Assembly (NCBI GenBank): GCA_009377695.1
Contig: WHTP01000009.1
Location: 1-64,000 of the forward strand
Direction: 5' to 3'
Source: Hyphomicrobiales bacterium
GTDB lineage: Bacteria > Pseudomonadota > Alphaproteobacteria > Rhizobiales > Xanthobacteraceae
DNA: 64,000 nucleotides
The position numbers and the translations under genes were made by a program. Shown here piece by piece: positions 7,989 through 16,537 of the stretch (the first letter of the stretch is position 1; each line of letters opens with the position of its first letter). The notes under the pieces were generated by a model. That model was not told where the DNA came from. It worked only from the letters and a program-made list of their open reading frames with translations, and did no database searches.

Positions 7989-10271
7989 TCACGCGCTCCG
8001 CGCGCGGATGGCTTTCCAAACCTTCTCGGCGGTGGCGGGCATGTCCATCAGCGCGCCCGGCGCGCCGGCGATGGCGTCGTCGACCGCGCTCATGACGGTG
8101 GCGATCGCGCCCGTGGTCGCCGCTTCGCCCACGCCTTTGACGCCGAGCGGGTTGGTGGTGGCCGGCACGATGTGCATCTGGTCGCGGATGACAGGCATGT
8201 CGACCGCGCGCGGCATGGCGTAGTCCATGAACGAGCCGCTCAGGAGCTGGCCGCCGTCGGGATCGTAGACGATCTTCTCACCCAGCACCTGCCCGAGCCC
8301 TTGCGCCAGCGCGCCATGGAACTGTCCTTCGACGATCATGTGATCGAGGATGTTGCCACTGTCGTCGACCGCAGTGTAGCTCGCGACCGTCATCTGGCCG
8401 GTGTCGCGATCGATCTCCACCTCGGCGACATGGACGCCATTCGGGAAGGTCTGCGGCGTCTCGGTGGTGGCCTTGGTATCGAGGTCTTCGGCGATCTCGC
8501 CGCGCTGCTTCATCTCTTTCGCGCGCGCAGCGAGGTCGAACAGCGAGATCCGCTTGTCGGTTCCGACCACCTCGAAGCGCCCGTCCTTGTAGGCGATGTC
8601 GGCTTCGGCGGCTTCCAGCACCTGCGCCGCGACGGTCTTGCCCTTGGCGAGCATCGTGTCGATCGTCTTCACCATCGCGCCGCCGGCCGTGATCGCTGAG
8701 CGCGATGCCACCGATGCAAAGCCCGGAATCTCGTTGGCGGAATCGCCGTGGCGGTGAACCACCTGGGACGCGGAGATGCCGAGGCGCTCGGCGACGACGC
8801 GCGGGAACACCGTGGCGTGGCCCTGCCCGGTCGACTGCACATTGAGCACCAGCGTGAGATTGTCGCCGCCCGGAAACCGCAGCGCTGCGCCTTCGAGCGG
8901 CGCGCCGCCTGCGTGCTCGAGCACGCAGGAGATGCCGAGCCCGCGCAGCTTGCCGCGCTTCAGCGCCTCCTTGCGCCGCTGCTTGAAGCCGTCGACGTCG
9001 GCGAGCTTGATTGCCTTGTCGAACACCACCGGGAACTCGCCGGAATCGTAGGTCGTGCCGACTGCAGTCTTGTAGGGCATCGCCTTGGGCGGGATCAGGT
9101 TCTTCTTGCGCAGCTTGGCGCGGTCGATGCCGGTGGCGCGCGCGGCCTCGTCGATGACGCGCTCGAGCACGTAATTCGCCTCCGGCCGGCCGGCGCCGCG
9201 ATAGGGCGAGGTCGGCGCGGTATTGGTGAACAGACATTTCACGCCAACGTCGATCGACCGGATGTCGTACATGCCCGGGAAGCAGCGGGCGAAGTTGAGC
9301 GTCTGCAGATTAGCGCCGACCGAGCCGACATAGGCGCCGAGATTGGCGAAATGGCGAATGCGCAGTGCGAGGAAGCGCCCGTTCTCGTCGAGCGCAAGCT
9401 CCGCCTCGGTGACGGTGTCGCGCGCATGGGCATCGTTGAGGAACGATTCCGAGCGGCTCGCCATCCAATGCACGGGACGCTTGGCGATTTTCGCGCCGAC
9501 GAGCTGGGCGATGTATTCGGGATAGGCGCCGGTCTTCATGCCGAACGCGCCGCCGACGTCCTCGGTGATGACGCGCAGCTTCTCCTTCGGGACGTTCATC
9601 ACCGCGACGGCGTTGTCGCGCATGGCGCCGGCGCTCTGCGAGCAGACGCGCAGCAGATAGCTGTCGTTCTTGGGATCGTAGCTCGCGGTGGCGCCGCGCG
9701 GCTCCATGGTGGCGTGGGTCAGCCGCTGCTGGACGACGCTGACGCGCGCGACGTGCTTCGCCGAGGCGATGATGCGTTCGACCTCGGCGGCGTTGGCGTC
9801 GGGATTGGGGTTCGTGCCGGCCCAGTCGAGGGCGAGATTGCCCGGCGCCTCCGGCCACAATTGCGGCGCGCCTGACTCCTGCGCCGCCGCGATGGTGATC
9901 ACGGCATCAAGCGGCTCGTAGTCGACCTCGACCAGATCGGCGGCATCCTGCGCGGCGAATTCGGTTTCCGCGATCACCATCGCCACCGTCTCGCCCACAT
10001 ACATCGCGCGGTCGCGCGCGAGCGCGTGCCGGTGCGGCATCACGAGCTTGCCGCCATTGCGGCCCGGGAGCGGCGGATGGCGCGTCACGCTGCCAACGCC
10101 GGCCGCATCGATGTCCGCCGCGGTCACGATCGCGATCACGCCGCGTACTTTCTTTGCCGCATCGAGATTGATGCCACGGATGCGGGCATGGGCATGCGGC
10201 GAACGCGCGAAGGCTGCCGCGGCCTGACCCGGCTCGGGGGCATCGGCGACGAAGCGGCCGTTGCCGCGCAC
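7989..10271 (-). CDS. Molybdopterin-binding large subunit of a xanthine dehydrogenase-family enzyme (orphan; N-terminus frameshifted)
   Basis: The 760-residue protein has the CoxL/XdhB architecture: an a/b-hammerhead N-terminal domain, then the molybdopterin-binding domains with EDVGGAFGMKTGAYPEY, SPYRGAGRPEANYVLERV and the C-terminal GVKGVGEAATTG holding the catalytic-type Glu. The CO-dehydrogenase loop (AYxCSFR) is absent, so it is a general hydroxylase. The boundary given is a GTG inside the conserved start (VEDDYLVRGNGRF); the likely original ATG at 10325 (MDTKTDSHAHHPPS) is one base out of frame, indicating a frameshift at about 10284-10290. No FAD or 2Fe-2S partner subunits lie beside it. 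Confidence 0.85.
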   Translation of the reverse strand: MRGNGRFVADAPEPGQAAAAFARSPHAHARIRGINLDAAKKVRGVIAIVTAADIDAAGVGSVTRHPPLPGRNGGKLVMPHRHALARDRAMYVGETVAMVIAETEFAAQDAADLVEVDYEPLDAVITIAAAQESGAPQLWPEAPGNLALDWAGTNPNPDANAAEVERIIASAKHVARVSVVQQRLTHATMEPRGATASYDPKNDSYLLRVCSQSAGAMRDNAVAVMNVPKEKLRVITEDVGGAFGMKTGAYPEYIAQLVGAKIAKRPVHWMASRSESFLNDAHARDTVTEAELALDENGRFLALRIRHFANLGAYVGSVGANLQTLNFARCFPGMYDIRSIDVGVKCLFTNTAPTSPYRGAGRPEANYVLERVIDEAARATGIDRAKLRKKNLIPPKAMPYKTAVGTTYDSGEFPVVFDKAIKLADVDGFKQRRKEALKRGKLRGLGISCVLEHAGGAPLEGAALRFPGGDNLTLVLNVQSTGQGHATVFPRVVAERLGISASQVVHRHGDSANEIPGFASVASRSAITAGGAMVKTIDTMLAKGKTVAAQVLEAAEADIAYKDGRFEVVGTDKRISLFDLAARAKEMKQRGEIAEDLDTKATTETPQTFPNGVHVAEVEIDRDTGQMTVASYTAVDDSGNILDHMIVEGQFHGALAQGLGQVLGEKIVYDPDGGQLLSGSFMDYAMPRAVDMPVIRDQMHIVPATTNPLGVKGVGEAATTGAIATVMSAVDDAIAGAPGALMDMPATAEKVWKAIRARSA

Positions 10272-10379
10272 CAGATAATCGTCCTCGACGGCGGATGGTG
10301 GGCGTGGCTGTCGGTCTTGGTGTCCATAAGGGCTTCCGGGGGTTCTCGCGGGCTGCGATTATAGCGCAAAGCGCGGGGG

Positions 10380-10455
10380 CTAGTGGTCCGATTCTAACAT
10401 TCGCATCCCTTCTCAGCGGGCGACTTTGCGAATGTTAGAATCAAAGGACCACTAG
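10380..10455. repeat. Palindromic repeat, hairpin 1
   Basis: The left arm 10380-10405 begins CTAGTGGTCCGATTCTAACA and is complementary to 10427-10455, apart from an extra AAA at 10443-10445. The arms are 26 bp with a 21-base centre. It lies 55 bp upstream of the probable start of the molybdenum hydroxylase gene. Confidence 0.9.
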
Positions 10456-10468
10456 CAAATATAAGCTG

Positions 10469-10547
10469 CTAGTGGAGTTTTGGATTTGACATTCGCGTTG
10501 GGAGTCTGCGGTCAACGGGGTAGCGAATGTCAAATCCACTCCACTAG
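10469..10547. repeat. Palindromic repeat, hairpin 2
   Basis: The left arm 10469-10496 (CTAGTGGAG, TTTT, GGATTTGACATTCGC) pairs with 10523-10547, which lacks three of the T residues. It shares the CTAGTGG outer ends and the ACATTCGC inner ends with hairpin 1 but differs between them. Confidence 0.9.
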
Positions 10548-10575
10548 TGGTCCGATTCTAACATTCTCATCCCTT
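10544..10575. repeat. Unpaired third copy of the hairpin 1 left arm
   Basis: CTAGTGGTCCGATTCTAACA recurs here and continues to CATCCCTT as in hairpin 1, but no complementary right arm follows. It overlaps the end of hairpin 2 at CTAG. The rest of the gap to 10667 shows nothing recognisable. Confidence 0.85.
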
Positions 10576-10691
10576 CGGAAACGGGGCACTGGGAAGGGCT
10601 TTCGCCGCCGTCCGCGATTTGCAACATAGGGCAACAACCGGACCCATCAGACCACGAAACGGATGGGATGACGCGCAAGGATCAAATCAAC

Positions 10692-11765
10692 ATGGATCAG
10701 GTCAATACGTCGTCACGCGTGCCGGCGCAGACTGTCGTCACGCTGATCACGGATTGCCTCAACGCCGTCGGCCTGCCGGGCGCGGACGCCCTCAAAGTCG
10801 CTGAGCTGATGCTAGAAGCCGACCTCACCGGTGCCGACGCCCACGGCGTGTTCCGGCTGCCGCAATATGTGAAGCGGTTGCGCGCCGGCGGCGTCAATCC
10901 GAAGCCCACCATCCGGGTCGAGAAGACCGCGGCGGCCACTGCGATGGTCGACGGCGACAATGGAATGGGCCATCTGGTGATGGCGCGCGCGGCGGAGACC
11001 GCGATCGAGCTGGCCCGCGAAGCGGGCATGGGCTGGGTCGGCGCCCGCGGCTCGAACCACGCCGGCGCCGCCGGCGTCTATGCCGCGATGCCGCTGCCGC
11101 ACGGTATGGTCGGCATCTACAGCGTAGTCGCCAGCGCCAACCATATGCCGGTGTGGGGCGGCGTGGAATCGCTGCTCGGCACCAATCCGCTCGCGGTTGC
11201 GATCCCGGCCGGCGAGGAGCCACCGCTCGTGCTCGACGTCGCAACATCGGTCGTCTCCTACGGCACGATCAAGTCGCATCGCCTGCAGGGCAAGCCGCTG
11301 CCGGAAGGCTGGATGGTCAATACGAAGGATGGAACGCCGCTCACCGATCCCGCACGCAGCAGCGAGGGCGTGCTGTTGCCGGTCGGCGGCTACAAGGGGT
11401 CGGGACTTGCGCTCGTCCTCGGCTTGCTCGCCGGCCCGCTCAACCGCGCTGCCTTCGGTCGCGACGTGTTCGACTTCAACTACAATGACACCGACGTCGC
11501 CAACACCGGCCACTTCATCATCGCGCTCGACGTGAAGCGCTTCACGCCGGGCGACACCTTCAAGGCCGAGATGGATCGCCACCTGCGCGACCTGCGGACA
11601 TCGAAGCCGCTGCCGGGTTTCGACCGCGTGCGGCTGCCGGGGCAGGAGCGAAGCGCGCGCCGCGCGGATCGTCTCAAGAACGGTGTGCCGTTGCCGCGCG
11701 AGCTGACCGCGCAGCTCGATACGCTTGCCGGCGATCTCGGCGTGAAGCCGCTCGCGGCGCGGTAG
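10692..11765 (+). CDS. Ldh-family NAD(P)-dependent oxidoreductase (malate/L-lactate/ureidoglycolate type)
   Basis: The product is 357 residues from the ATG at 10692 (MDQVNTSSRVPA); an earlier ATG at 10668 is also in frame. Family marks are LEADLTGADAHGVFRLPQYV, ARGSNHAGAAGVY with the catalytic-type His, GTNPLAVAIP and LPVGGYKGSGLALV in the cofactor region. The family reduces 2-oxo acids or oxidises 2-hydroxy acids in the cytosol; substrate is not predictable. It is preceded by palindromic repeats and convergent with the Bug gene at 11975. Confidence 0.9.
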   Translation: MDQVNTSSRVPAQTVVTLITDCLNAVGLPGADALKVAELMLEADLTGADAHGVFRLPQYVKRLRAGGVNPKPTIRVEKTAAATAMVDGDNGMGHLVMARAAETAIELAREAGMGWVGARGSNHAGAAGVYAAMPLPHGMVGIYSVVASANHMPVWGGVESLLGTNPLAVAIPAGEEPPLVLDVATSVVSYGTIKSHRLQGKPLPEGWMVNTKDGTPLTDPARSSEGVLLPVGGYKGSGLALVLGLLAGPLNRAAFGRDVFDFNYNDTDVANTGHFIIALDVKRFTPGDTFKAEMDRHLRDLRTSKPLPGFDRVRLPGQERSARRADRLKNGVPLPRELTAQLDTLAGDLGVKPLAAR

Positions 11766-11801
11766 AGCAAGTTCTGCGTTAACATTCCTGCGAACTCGGT
11801 G

Positions 11802-11931
11802 CGCTCCCTCCCCCTAAAAGGGGGAGGGTTGGGATGGGGGTCAGTTGACGGCGCGGGTGATCCCCACCCGATCGCAGTCGTGATCGACTGCGATCGACCT
11901 CCCCCTTTCAAGGGGAGGTAGCCCGCGGCGC
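11802..11931. repeat. Composite palindromic repeat between convergent genes
   Basis: Three inverted repeats follow one another: CTCCCCCTAAAAGGGGGAG near 11805-11826, GATCGCAGTCG/CGACTGCGATC at 11870-11895, and CCTCCCCCTTTCAAGGGGAGG near 11898-11918. The outer arms also pair with each other. It fills the gap between the ends of the Ldh and Bug genes and could stop transcription in both directions. Confidence 0.75.
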
Positions 11932-11974
11932 GGACATCGTATCCTCGACAGACGCATGCGCTGATCGTTCCGCG

Positions 11975-13000
11975 TTACTTCTTCGGCACTTCGAGCGCCT
12001 TGCGCACCCGCGCGACAACCGGCTCCGGTGTTTTTATCACCCGGGCGATCACGTCCTGCACCTGCTCGCCAGTCAGGGGATCGATCTCGAGCTTGGCCTT
12101 GGTCGCATCAGCGAGGAATTCCTTGTCCTTCATGGTGGCGTCGAAGGCGCGGCGCAGCGCCTGCACGCGATCGGACGGCACACCCGGCGGCACGAAATAG
12201 GGCCGGCCGTATTCCAGCCGCGCAATCAAGAGTTCCAATGCCGCACGATCTTGGTCTGACTTCGCGAGATCGAGCACCATCGGCACATGGGGAAGGTCCT
12301 TGTGTTTCTTGAGCGCCCACTGGGCGAGGACATTGATCTTCTTGTCCCTGACCCAGTCGCCGTTGAGCGACAGCACCGTCGTCCAGTTGGTCGACGCATT
12401 GCCGTGGATCTCGCCGCGCTCCATCGCGAGGTGGATGTCTTGCGTGCTCTTGTAGCCGGTGACGACCTTGAATTTGTAGTTGAACACCGCGTTGGCGAGC
12501 ATCGGATAGTCGTACTGCGTGGTGCCGGGCGCCTGCGCGCCGGTGACCACTTGGACCTTGGCGATGTCGGTGAATGCCTTCGCCGGTGCGGTGTGCCAGA
12601 GATAGGTCACCTGCGTTTCGCGGTTGGTGCTGCCGATCCACATCATCTTCACCGGATCGAAGCGCACGCCGGCCGGCTGCAGCAGCGGCGTCGTCGGCAG
12701 GCCGTTGAACGGCGCGCCGATGACCGTGCCGTCGAACGGCCCGTTGGCGTAAAGCTGATTGACCATGGTCATGCTGCCGGCGCCCGGCTGGTTCTGCACG
12801 ATCACGGTGGGATTCCCCGGAATGTGCTTGCCCAGATGGCGTTGCAGCGCACGAGCGGTGACGTCATAGCCGGAGCCTACCGAGATACCGACCACGATGC
12901 GGACGCTCTTGCCCTTGTAGAAATCCGCGACGCTCTGCTGCGCCAGCGCAGGCGTCGAGCATGCCGCAACGAAAGACAGAACCAGGACGGCTTGTTTCAT
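11975..13000 (-). CDS. Solute-binding protein, Bug-like FYKGK subclass
   Basis: A 341-residue exported protein from the ATG at 13000 (MKQAVLVLSFVAACSTPALA signal); the frame extends upstream without family sequence. It differs from classical Bug proteins: the mature start is VADFYKGKSVRIVVG, followed by SGYDVTARALQRHLGKHIPG and a VVQNQPGAGSM-like segment. It closely resembles the product at 14249-15265 (same FYKGK start, TNRETQVTYLWHT versus TNRETHVTYVWHT), so the two are paralogues flanking the amidohydrolase gene. The likely role is high-affinity uptake of an organic acid; ligand unknown. Confidence 0.88.
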   Translation of the reverse strand: MKQAVLVLSFVAACSTPALAQQSVADFYKGKSVRIVVGISVGSGYDVTARALQRHLGKHIPGNPTVIVQNQPGAGSMTMVNQLYANGPFDGTVIGAPFNGLPTTPLLQPAGVRFDPVKMMWIGSTNRETQVTYLWHTAPAKAFTDIAKVQVVTGAQAPGTTQYDYPMLANAVFNYKFKVVTGYKSTQDIHLAMERGEIHGNASTNWTTVLSLNGDWVRDKKINVLAQWALKKHKDLPHVPMVLDLAKSDQDRAALELLIARLEYGRPYFVPPGVPSDRVQALRRAFDATMKDKEFLADATKAKLEIDPLTGEQVQDVIARVIKTPEPVVARVRKALEVPKK

Positions 13001-13067
13001 TCGGACGTCTCCCCTCGTGACCGCCGTTGTGGAAGAGCGCTTGAGCCCGGGCGGCCTATCGTCAATA

Positions 13068-13090
13068 TAGTAGCATGCTAGTAGCATGCT
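13068..13090. promoter_or_regulatory. Candidate operator: tandem TAGTAGCATGC repeats
   Basis: TAGTAGCATGC occurs twice head to tail (13068-13078 and 13079-13089), each containing the palindrome AGCATGCT. It lies in the 157-bp gap between divergent genes (Bug protein minus, amidohydrolase plus), where an autoregulated or substrate-responsive repressor would bind. No regulator gene is adjacent. Confidence 0.45.
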
Positions 13091-13157
13091 GGCTGCCGTT
13101 TGACGCACCGTTGCGACCTCCCGCCGCGCGATCCCGTGCACCCGTATAAGGACAACG

Positions 13158-14156
13158 ATGACCCGGCCCCGCACCATCGACAGCCACACCCACATCCTCA
13201 CCGAGGAGACGATCGGGCTTCTGGCCAAGGAGGCGCCCTGGGTCGCCCCGAAGCTGACCCCGATCGATGCGGATTTTGCGGTGCTGGAGATCGCGGGCAC
13301 GCCCTATCGCCCGTTCCCGCGCGGCGGCTGGGAGCTCGATCGCCGCTTCGCCGACATGGACGCTGCCGAGGTCGATGTGCAGGTGCTCTCGGCGACGCCG
13401 CAGACTTATCTCTACGATCAGGACCCGGCGCTGACGGTCGCGACATCGACGCTGCAGAACGACCAGATCGCCAAGCTCACGAAGGCGCATCCGGATCGCT
13501 TCATGGGGATCGCGACGCTTCCGATGCAGGCGCCCGAGCGCGCCGCCGCGGAGCTCACCCGCGCCGTGCGCGAGCTCGGCATGCACGGGGCGATGATCGG
13601 CTCGAACATCGTCGGCAAGAATCTTGACGATCCGTCGCTGGAGCCGGTATGGGCGACCGCGGCCGAGGTCGGCGCCTTCATGATGATCCATCCGGCTAAT
13701 GTCGCCGGTGCCGACCGTTTGCGCTCGTACTATCTCAACAACCTGATCGGCAACCCGCTCGACACGACGATCGCGGCGGCGTGCCTGGTCTTCGGCGGCG
13801 TGCTGGAGCGCTACCCGACGCTCAACGTCTGTCTCGTCCACGGCGGCGGCTTCGTTCCGTATCAGGCCGGCCGCTGGGTGCACGGCTGGCACGTGCGGCC
13901 GGAGCCGAAGGTGAACATCAAGCAGTCGCCGGAGCCGTGGATCGACCGCTTCTATTACGACACCATCCTGCACGCGAAGTCGCAGCTCGAATTCCTGGTG
14001 GCGTCGGCTGGCGCGACGCGTGTGCTCCTGGGCAGCGACTATCCTTACGACATGGGCACCGGCGAATGCGTGCGTCAGGTCGATGCGCTCTGGGTCGACG
14101 ACACCGAGAAGGCGGCGATCCTCAACGGCAACGCCACGAAGCTATTGGGTGGGTAA
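13158..14156 (+). CDS. Amidohydrolase family protein (ACMSD-like)
   Basis: The 332-residue protein begins TRPRTIDSHTHILTEE, with the HxH metal motif, and continues with family blocks including DVQVLSATPQTYLYDQDP, GIATLPMQ, a MMIHPANV segment with a probable metal His, LVHGGGFVPYQAGR, and LLGSDYPYDMG near the C-terminus with the catalytic-type Asp. This is the aminocarboxymuconate-semialdehyde decarboxylase-like branch of TIM-barrel amidohydrolases, many of which decarboxylate or hydrolyse aromatic catabolites. The two flanking paralogous receptors suggest uptake and breakdown of one compound class. Cytosolic. Confidence 0.9.
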   Translation: MTRPRTIDSHTHILTEETIGLLAKEAPWVAPKLTPIDADFAVLEIAGTPYRPFPRGGWELDRRFADMDAAEVDVQVLSATPQTYLYDQDPALTVATSTLQNDQIAKLTKAHPDRFMGIATLPMQAPERAAAELTRAVRELGMHGAMIGSNIVGKNLDDPSLEPVWATAAEVGAFMMIHPANVAGADRLRSYYLNNLIGNPLDTTIAAACLVFGGVLERYPTLNVCLVHGGGFVPYQAGRWVHGWHVRPEPKVNIKQSPEPWIDRFYYDTILHAKSQLEFLVASAGATRVLLGSDYPYDMGTGECVRQVDALWVDDTEKAAILNGNATKLLGG

Positions 14157-14186
14157 TTGCTCCTGCGATCGCGGTTGGGCGGCTCG

Positions 14187-14212
14187 TGCCCTCTCCCGCA
14201 AGGGGAGAAGGC
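14187..14212. repeat. Short GGGAGAGGG-type palindrome
   Basis: An imperfect inverted repeat (CCCTCTCCCGCAAGGGGAGA) between two converging genes. The same motif recurs at 16538-16692. It may stop transcription, but no T-run follows on either strand. Confidence 0.6.
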
Positions 14213-14248
14213 GCAACAACGTGCGCCACGCCGCGCGGCAAGATTACT

Positions 14249-15265
14249 TCACTTCGTCTCCAGCGCCTTGCGCACGCGCGCCACGGTGTCGTCGGGCGTC
14301 TTCGACACGTGTGCGACGAAGGCCGCGAGGTCTTTGCCGTTCATCGGATCGACGTCGATCTTGAGCTTCTTCGCCTCGGCGAGATAGGCCGGATCCTTCA
14401 TGGTGGCGTCGAACGCCGCGCGCAGCGCCGCCACGCGGTCGGCCGGAACGTTCGGCGGCAGGAAGAACGGCCGCCCGATATCGAGACGTGCCATCGCGAG
14501 TTTAAGCGCCGCCTGGTCGCGGTCGGTCTTGGCGAGATCAAGTGCATTGGGGATGCCGGGCAGGTCGGGATTCGTCCGCAGCGCCCATTGCGCGATGATC
14601 TTGATCTTCTTCTCGGCGAGCCATTGCGAGCTCAGCGTGCGCACGGTGGTCAGCGCGGCGATTGCGCCCTGCACCTCGCCGGATTCCATCGCGAGGTTGA
14701 TCTTGGCCGTGGAACCATAGCCGGTGATCACCTTGTGCTTCAGGTTGAACAACGCATTGGTGACCAGCGGGAAGTCGACCTGCGAGGAGCCCGGCGCCTG
14801 CGCGCCCATGATCAGCTCTTTGGTGCGCACCTCGTCGAAAGATTGCACCGGCGAGGTGTGCCAGACATAAGTGACATGCGTCTCGCGATTGGTGTTGCCG
14901 AGCCAGATGAGCTTCGTCGGATCGAACCGCATCTTCTGGGGCGATAACAGCGGCAGCGTCGGCATGCCGGCGAAAGCAGCGCCGATCACGGTGCCGTCGA
15001 ACGGCCCGCTGGCCGTGAGCTGTGCGGTCATGGTGGCGCTGCCGGCGCCGGGCTGGTTCTGCACCACGATCGCCGGGTTGCCGGGGATGTGATTCACGAT
15101 GTGACGTGCAAGAAGCCGCGCATTCACGTCGTAGCCGGACCCGACACCGATGCCGATGACCATGCGGATAGTCTTACCTTTGTAGAACTCGGCGATGGAT
15201 TGCGCGTGGGCGGCATGCACCAGCGCAAGCAGCAGGCCGGCAGCGGCGAGCGAAATCGCCTTCAT
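14249..15265 (-). CDS. Solute-binding protein, Bug-like FYKGK subclass
   Basis: A 338-residue product from the ATG at 15265, with a signal MKAISLAAAGLLLALVHAAHA. The mature protein starts QSIAEFYKGKTIRMVIG and has SGYDVNARLLARHIVNHIPG, VVQNQPGAGSATM, GPFDGTVIGAAFAG and a C-terminal block with FFLPPNVPADRVAALR. It is a close paralogue of the product at 11975-13000. The TCTCC-rich strand beside the start codon gives a GGAGGAGACG ribosome site. The 3' end faces the amidohydrolase gene across a palindrome. Confidence 0.88.
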   Translation of the reverse strand: MKAISLAAAGLLLALVHAAHAQSIAEFYKGKTIRMVIGIGVGSGYDVNARLLARHIVNHIPGNPAIVVQNQPGAGSATMTAQLTASGPFDGTVIGAAFAGMPTLPLLSPQKMRFDPTKLIWLGNTNRETHVTYVWHTSPVQSFDEVRTKELIMGAQAPGSSQVDFPLVTNALFNLKHKVITGYGSTAKINLAMESGEVQGAIAALTTVRTLSSQWLAEKKIKIIAQWALRTNPDLPGIPNALDLAKTDRDQAALKLAMARLDIGRPFFLPPNVPADRVAALRAAFDATMKDPAYLAEAKKLKIDVDPMNGKDLAAFVAHVSKTPDDTVARVRKALETK

Positions 15266-15370
15266 CGTCGTCTCCTCCCCAAACAGCGAGATTTTCTCGC
15301 GGGCACTTCTTCCGCTCGTCCGGAGCGGCACCAACCAATTCAACATCAATCTAGCCCAAGGATCGATGCC

Positions 15371-16480
15371 TCATGCTGCCGCACGCTCCGGATCGAGCGG
15401 CAGCTTCACCGGCTGCCGTGTTTTCGCCGAGAGGTCGAGCGCCTTGGTCAGCATCAGGTTGCGGTGCGCCTCGGCAGCGGTGGCCGCTTGTGTCGGCAGG
15501 TCGAGCGCGATGCGATTGAGCCAAGAGACGGTCTCATCCGCCATCGGCCCGCGCAATTCGCCGAGCGCCATGTCGCCGGGCGGATAGCTGCCCATGAAGT
15601 CGACCAGCCGGGTGCGGTCTGGCGCGTAGCCTTCCTCCTGCGGCTTCGACACCGCGAGCACCATGTCGCGGTGGGTGTCGTCGATGGTGAGCACGCCATC
15701 GGTGCCGTTGATGCCGACCTCCAGCGAATAGACGGCGCCCGGCCAGGTCACCGGCAGCGCCCATGAGATGTTGAGGTGATAGACGCTGCCGTCCGAGAAC
15801 ATGATCATGCCGGCGGTGGCGTCGATGCCGCCATAGAGCGGTCCGAGCACGTTGTCGACCGAGCGCGCATAGCACTCGACCGGCGTCTTATGCTCCATGT
15901 ACCACATCACGATGTCGAGCGCGTGCGTGCCCGAGATCACCATCGGCGAGATCGTCGATGGATCATCGGTACGCTTGTAGTTGTCGATCGCGACCAGGCG
16001 GTTCATGAACGCGCGCGATGTGACGAGCGTCACGTCACCAAGCGCGCCGGTGCGCACCTTCTCCTTGGCCCCGAGCCATTTGCGGCGGAAGCGTTGGGTA
16101 TAGCCGACGACCGCGTCGAGCTTGGCGTCGGTGATCGCCTTCAGCACGCGCGCCGACTGCGCCAAGTCGGTTGCCAGCGGCTTTTCAATGAGCATCGGGA
16201 TGCCGCGTTCGACCGCCACCATGATCGGATCGACGTGCAGGTGCTCGTCGGTGGCGATGATCACACAGGTCACCTCGGGCCTCTTGAGCAACTCGACGTG
16301 GCTCTGGGTGACGAAATCCGCGCCGATCCTGGGTGCGACCTCGCCGGCGCGGTTCGGATTCTTCTCGGCGACGCCGATCCACTTCACCGCTGGGTGGCGG
16401 TTGGCGACCTCGCCGCGAAACAATCCGACGCGACCGCCGCCGATGATCGCGAGGCCGATGTCCTTGGCGGGGGTTCTCAT
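15371..16480 (-). CDS. Gfo/Idh/MocA family oxidoreductase
   Basis: A 369-residue cytosolic dehydrogenase. The Rossmann motif is IIGGGRVGLFRGEVANRHP at the N-terminus, the Gfo/Idh EKP motif appears as LIEKPLATDLAQSARV, and the C-terminal domain has SGTHALDIVMWYMEHKTP with the probable catalytic His. Family members oxidise or epimerise sugars, inositols or related polyols using NAD(P). A second paralogue starts about 1.3 kb upstream on the same strand, and the two may act on the same substrate. Confidence 0.9.
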   Translation of the reverse strand: MRTPAKDIGLAIIGGGRVGLFRGEVANRHPAVKWIGVAEKNPNRAGEVAPRIGADFVTQSHVELLKRPEVTCVIIATDEHLHVDPIMVAVERGIPMLIEKPLATDLAQSARVLKAITDAKLDAVVGYTQRFRRKWLGAKEKVRTGALGDVTLVTSRAFMNRLVAIDNYKRTDDPSTISPMVISGTHALDIVMWYMEHKTPVECYARSVDNVLGPLYGGIDATAGMIMFSDGSVYHLNISWALPVTWPGAVYSLEVGINGTDGVLTIDDTHRDMVLAVSKPQEEGYAPDRTRLVDFMGSYPPGDMALGELRGPMADETVSWLNRIALDLPTQAATAAEAHRNLMLTKALDLSAKTRQPVKLPLDPERAAA

Positions 16481-16537
16481 GCGAACACGCTCGCGCCAGC
16501 GCGCCCGTGGTGCAGCAAGTGCAGCGGTCGTTGCCGT

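Noticed and set aside
8748-9875. 375-residue plus-strand frame inside the molybdenum hydroxylase gene
   Set aside because: Antisense shadow of a gene with strong family motifs; rich in His/Asp/Arg/Ala without any domain.
7989-10271. Carbon monoxide dehydrogenase large subunit
   Set aside because: The AYxCSFR active-site loop is absent and the CoxM and CoxS partners are missing.
14187-14212. Rho-independent terminator
   Set aside because: The hairpin has no T-run on either strand and belongs to a repeat family.
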